Assembly (NCBI GenBank): GCA_002840645.1
Contig: PHBO01000014.1
Coordinates: forward strand, 62,001-126,000
DNA: 64,000 nt
Origin: Candidatus Cloacimonetes bacterium HGW-Cloacimonetes-3
Lineage (GTDB): Bacteria > Cloacimonadota > Cloacimonadia > Cloacimonadales > Cloacimonadaceae
Direction of reading: 5' to 3'
In this document: positions 61,401 to 64,000 of the stretch, in pieces
Layout of the letters: the number at the start of each line of letters is the position of its first letter
How positions within the stretch are numbered: the stretch's first letter is position 1
Notes under the pieces: model-generated
The model's database searches: none
Told to the model about the DNA's origin: nothing
Seen by the model: only the letters and a program-made list of their open reading frames with translations
Made by a program: the position numbers and the translations under genes

Positions 61401-63868
61401 GTAAGCTCTGCATTCAGATCAAAGACCATGGACACAGAAGAGTTCTTTAGCCAAACTTGCAGAGATCCGCTTTCACCCGGATCAAGTGTGGAATCAGCCC
61501 CGCCAGTAACTACATAGTTATCTACCAGCAACCTGGCATTGTAAGTAGCAACATGAAAAACTACGCTATATGTTGCATTCATCCCATCTGTTACTTGCAT
61601 AGTAAATCTTACATCATGTTCCGGCGGGATGTTGTTCGTTGGTGATATAAGGAAAGGTGCATTCCCAAACATAACCTGTCCGGCATTCATTGTACTAAAT
61701 CCAATTTGATTAGATATGATGTTAATATACGGATCGTCGCAACTTATTATTGCTGTCATGTCGGCTATGGGGTTAGCCGTAGTATTCTTCAATTCGACAT
61801 TAATCGCTATAGTCTCACCCGCATTTGCAAAACTGTCTCCATTCCCTATGCTCCCTAAAGTGCCATTATCTATGATCTGCTTGCTATAGTAAACAAGGGA
61901 ACCATTATTATCAACACTTAATGTTTGCTGAACGGGCTTACACTCATGCGCTGAAGCAGTAAGAATAACTTGGTTCTGTAACCCTCCTGAAAAGTTAAGA
62001 GTAGCAAAACCCATGTTATTAGTAAAACCCTTGCCTATCACTGCATCAAATGAACTGCTATAAGCCGTTACACACACATTCTCAACCGGTGAACCCAATG
62101 CATCCAAAACCTGTATATCTAATACATTTGTCCCTAAAGGTAAAGCTTGAGGTGCTATCATAGACAGTGTCTTGGGTATCCCCGTGAATACTTCCACTGT
62201 GGGGTCGCCCATTAAATTGCACCAGTGAGAAAAATAATTAGCTTGGGTATCATGCGTAGCCCCATAGATTTGTTTTATGTACAGTTTCCCATTCAGGGAT
62301 GCCTCTCCCATTGTCCTCATTCCATGTGTGAATATTCCATCGTAAATGCCCGCATTTAGGCAGTTGTTGAACATCGTATGAGTTCCACTTGTTGCCATAC
62401 CAATCGCCGTAACCGAGCCAGCCGGTACGGCTGAAGTGCCAAGCCTCAATAACGTTTCAGTTGTTGAAGTACCATTTGCATAGGTACCGGTATCGCAGGT
62501 AAGTATTGTGGCATGGTTTAGCTTATATCCATTAGTCAAGTTACTTGCAGAAGGAGACCAACTGCTCATGTTTATATATCCACGATAGTTAAAGAATCCT
62601 ACTCCCTGAGTTATCCCGGAATTCATAGTTGTGCCAAACCCGGTGCTGTAGTTTTCGATAAAAGTATAGCTGGGATTGTGCACCAATGCCAGTTCTTTTA
62701 TGTATTTATTTACATACTGAGTGGAAATACCACTATGGGTAGGATCGCCAATTAACAGAATTTTATTCAGCCAGCTTGCAGCTAATCCAGCCGTATTGAT
62801 ATTTTTCTCCACTGTGTATATCTTATTTATGATCACGTCCAGTTCGCCGACATTAGTAGCGGATATTCTTCCGATGAACACATCACCCAAGAGATCTGAA
62901 CCGGCAAGATGAGTGTATGGGTAATCGCCGCAACCTGCATAAGATGACATGTTTTCTGTCCACGCAGGAATAGGAAAGCTGCCATCAGTATCACCCATCA
63001 AAATAATGAAATCCGGACGGGTAGATAGATTATCATACTGATTCTGGATGTAGTTTTTAATCCCTGTATTTGAAGTGCTGCCGATAAGCGCTGTTCCTGC
63101 AACATTAACTTCAAAACCTTTCTGCCTTTTCCATTTCACAAACTCGCTGAGCTTTGTAAGGAAAACAGTATCAGTGCTATTGCCATGGATTAGTAGTATG
63201 CGTGGGTTTGCAGGAGCCATGGCAGGATCTCTGTACATAGAAAAATTAGTGATAAGAGATTCATAGATATTGCTGAATGCAGGAGAATACCCGCTGTATG
63301 TACTTAATTCGTTATCTCCGGGAGTGTCGTTCATTGTGATCTCCACCGAAATATCTCGGCAAACTTGTATCTCTTTATTGGCTGCGGTATATTTCACGGG
63401 GAAAAGTGACAATTGCACAACTCTGAAATCCCGAAGTATCTGCGCTTCACTATGCCCATAAGTGGAAGACGGATATACGCTTCTGCTTGCATAGGCTTCT
63501 GCATTATATGTTTTTAACAGCTCCTCATTATCGGTGCTATACACTGGCTTGGGCACCACATTGCTCTTTGTGTAGTAAGCACCCTCTTGCACTGATATAG
63601 TGAAACTACCCCTTGCCGGTATTGCTACAAAAGTAGAATACATCGGCAACTCGGGATAGCCTGCCTCTGCCATTGGCTGTGCCCCTTCCATGCCTATACT
63701 CTTAAACTCGCTGCCATCAATGCCCTTGATGTCTATAGATGGGGTAGTAAGCTTCAGACTGATATGCCTACTATCTTGATAAATAACCTTTAGCGGAGTT
63801 ACTTTCTCCGCAGCCAAAATACTGATCACACACATCAGTACTAAAACCACAACACACTTTGTTTTCAT
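58421..63868 (-). CDS. Giant exported gingipain-like (peptidase C25 family) protein with sorting domain
   Basis: 1815 aa. Order: signal peptide (about 1-20); propeptide-like part (20-215); C25-type domain (about 222-560, RILLIHGN, IILMGDTDGSFPI, GDYPYTHLAGSDLLGDVFIGRIS, NYRGY at 427-431, C458 in LTCDTG); a chain of CARDB/Ig-like domains in the middle (repeated GNGDSFANAGETI, DSTLDPGESG, NNGIAEPGEALELG, NNGLIEAGETIEL units); a MAM-like lectin fold ending GEGWFIDDVRTTG; a carboxypeptidase-regulatory-like unit; a fibronectin III unit; and the FlgD/type IX sorting domain (YPNPFNPETTFRF). The catalytic histidine of gingipains (GHG) is Tyr431 here, though the cysteine is kept. Surface location is likely; protease activity is unproven. 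Confidence 0.9.
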   Translation of the reverse strand: MKTKCVVVLVLMCVISILAAEKVTPLKVIYQDSRHISLKLTTPSIDIKGIDGSEFKSIGMEGAQPMAEAGYPELPMYSTFVAIPARGSFTISVQEGAYYTKSNVVPKPVYSTDNEELLKTYNAEAYASRSVYPSSTYGHSEAQILRDFRVVQLSLFPVKYTAANKEIQVCRDISVEITMNDTPGDNELSTYSGYSPAFSNIYESLITNFSMYRDPAMAPANPRILLIHGNSTDTVFLTKLSEFVKWKRQKGFEVNVAGTALIGSTSNTGIKNYIQNQYDNLSTRPDFIILMGDTDGSFPIPAWTENMSSYAGCGDYPYTHLAGSDLLGDVFIGRISATNVGELDVIINKIYTVEKNINTAGLAASWLNKILLIGDPTHSGISTQYVNKYIKELALVHNPSYTFIENYSTGFGTTMNSGITQGVGFFNYRGYINMSSWSPSASNLTNGYKLNHATILTCDTGTYANGTSTTETLLRLGTSAVPAGSVTAIGMATSGTHTMFNNCLNAGIYDGIFTHGMRTMGEASLNGKLYIKQIYGATHDTQANYFSHWCNLMGDPTVEVFTGIPKTLSMIAPQALPLGTNVLDIQVLDALGSPVENVCVTAYSSSFDAVIGKGFTNNMGFATLNFSGGLQNQVILTASAHECKPVQQTLSVDNNGSLVYYSKQIIDNGTLGSIGNGDSFANAGETIAINVELKNTTANPIADMTAIISCDDPYINIISNQIGFSTMNAGQVMFGNAPFLISPTNNIPPEHDVRFTMQVTDGMNATYSVVFHVATYNARLLVDNYVVTGGADSTLDPGESGSLQVWLKNSSVSMVFDLNAELTSLNDLLVVNDSTSYIGAISAGMIGVSVDGFELFARVQLIPGMQIPMRLRVFNDVGFEQYVDFNISIGRVFSYTPLGPDAYGYFIYDNTDTAYADCPNYEWIEITPALGGSGTLINGFNDAGDTSDEGDQNSAITLKVLDLPFPFSFYGETYNQITVCVNGFIAMGVTGNGEFRNYHLPGGYGPSPMIAAFWDDLILISDAGIYQYYDSASHSYIIQYNKMRNGYNRTSLETFQIIFYDPMFYPTSMGDGMVKIQYKDFNNVDVGGGSYTPRHGNYASIGIKDHTNTRGLEYSYNNTYSHAAAPLGNNKALLITTMPVLHQSAHLSIHELIVNDVNNNGIAEPGEALELGIKLVNVGINAAQQVQLTASTISSYASFTLAESNYEDIPGSSIGINRTPLLLQVSPDCPNEATIPITCIVTIAGNSWQYQLSIVVRKPSITVGAVYVNDSAGNNNGLIEAGETIELVINMANNTSLEAKNIITNLSSESTSVNILNSIIHLSGVPTESICQAVYHLEIAPDLPDGTIINFNLAFWGDMIPIQNEQVSIGIGASGMYENFESDDGAYIASPIPNGWEWGTSTQGAQSGTKVWGTRLNTQYAANANYTLTTPSMLIGHNYMLEFWHKYSTESTYDGGQVRISLNNSSTWTLMNPVGGYPAASISALAGAGYDGNSGGWIPASFNLAAYENQNARFRFIFKSDGGVEGEGWFIDDVRTTGYVEFAGKVYGSVTSSNPDINFAKVLVRNNQKWCGYPDTEGAYTLYLPMGTHQLEASSPGYYTNSYSGITLSTATPSAMQDFYLGYFNSPTNLSYTIATGSINLSWIAPDAPEYQITGYSVYRKINADRFELCATVSETTYSEQIDIHSTYTYYVVCNYLLGNSLATNSVEYPPTVGIEDENNSSAVVTRLMNNYPNPFNPETTFRFSLKESSPTRLSIYNLKGQLVKRLVDQDMPAGTHQIVWNGRDAANQRVASGIYLYRLESKGYSQTKRAILMK

Positions 63869-63895
63869 TGCTTGCTTCCTTTATGAATCTAAGTT

Positions 63896-63920
63896 AAAGA
63901 GTCTGATACACAGACTCTTT
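63896..63920 (-). promoter_or_regulatory. Leader hairpin before the C25-type gene
   Basis: Perfect 10-bp stem AAAGAGTCTG/CAGACTCTTT with a 5-nt loop, ending 28 nt before the ATG. The A/T-ended stem resembles a mRNA-stabilising or translation-control hairpin; AAGGAAG follows as ribosome-binding site. No TTGAC box lies in the 132 bp before the gene. Confidence 0.55.
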
Positions 63921-64000
63921 ACAAATAAGTTCTTGATATTGGATTTGTTTCTCATTTTATACTGTAAATCAGGATACCCTGATCTCTGCCGGCAACAAGT

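Noticed and set aside
58421-63868. Calling this protein an active gingipain protease
   Set aside because: The histidine of the catalytic dyad is not at the expected place, so only family membership is claimed.

Overview
The window looks like chromosomal DNA of an FCB-group bacterium, most likely a member of Candidatus Cloacimonadota (Cloacimonas-like). I infer this from a combination of traits: three exported proteins end in a FlgD-like / type IX-type C-terminal sorting domain (YPNPF...GIY pattern), one of them a giant gingipain-family (C25) protein; energy coupling uses a Chlamydia/spirochaete-type V-ATPase operon; there is a very long GlmL-like protein, a TPR-sigma54 regulator and a nuclease-type MutL. 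No taxonomic search was possible. There are no rRNA genes, no CRISPR array and no prophage; one tRNA (Arg, CCG) is present.

Layout. 1-5.7 kb (minus strand): trxB, a coupled 75-aa/534-aa pair (small protein plus exported sorting-domain protein) and a TPR-AAA+-Fis sigma54 activator. 6.0-11.8 kb is an accessory stretch: a 148-aa orphan protein (family member A), conserved structured DNA upstream of it, palindromic repeats, a single-chain restriction-modification enzyme carrying a palindromic element inside its reading frame, a polytopic membrane protein and a 67-aa ORF. 12.0-17.3 kb (minus): a tight operon of a uridine kinase-like protein, mutL, miaA and a cytosolic parvulin. 17.4-23.5 kb: a YitT-type membrane protein, an LVIVD-like exported protein, two palindromic intergenic repeats, and rlpA-psuG-M55 peptidase. 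23.8-31.3 kb (plus): GlmL-like protein, mnmA, PpiD/SurA-like chaperone, glmM. 31.5-39.0 kb: seven-gene V-ATPase operon (E, DUF2764, A, B, D, I, K) closed by a clear terminator. 39.1-39.8 kb: second copy (member B) of the 148-aa gene with the same upstream block. 39.95-54.6 kb: a 14-gene run, mostly overlapping, of envelope, RNA-modification and nucleotide genes (pgpH, ybeY, CNNM, DUF3108-like, VanZ, Mla-type ATPase, Gx transporter, PBP1A, GT2, GlmU-like, PSP1/RicT, rlmN, deoC, thyX). 54.6-64 kb: a 24-bp perfect inverted repeat, an OFA-type MFS transporter, tRNA-Arg, an ABC-F ATPase and, converging on it, the 1815-aa C25-family exported protein.

How it works together. Most of the window is housekeeping: cell-wall precursor and polymerisation (glmM, PBP1A, rlpA, the UDP-sugar-like enzyme), periplasmic folding, tRNA/rRNA modification and repair, and ion-driven ATPase bioenergetics. 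Nearly every transcription unit is preceded by a strict TTGACA/TTGACT/TTGACC box, mostly 35-110 bp before the start codon, with no consistent TATAAT at the usual distance.

The most intriguing unexplained structure is the pair of 148-aa gene cassettes 33 kb apart. They share not only the protein but a near-promoter block and a 68-69-bp hairpin-forming block further upstream, while the DNA between the blocks has diverged. Other points worth a look: three interspersed palindromic/dispersed repeat families; a tandem ThyX whose two halves split the signature motif; DeoC with an N-terminal five-cysteine extension; MnmA without the second catalytic cysteine; and a C25-type protein with tyrosine at the catalytic-histidine position.
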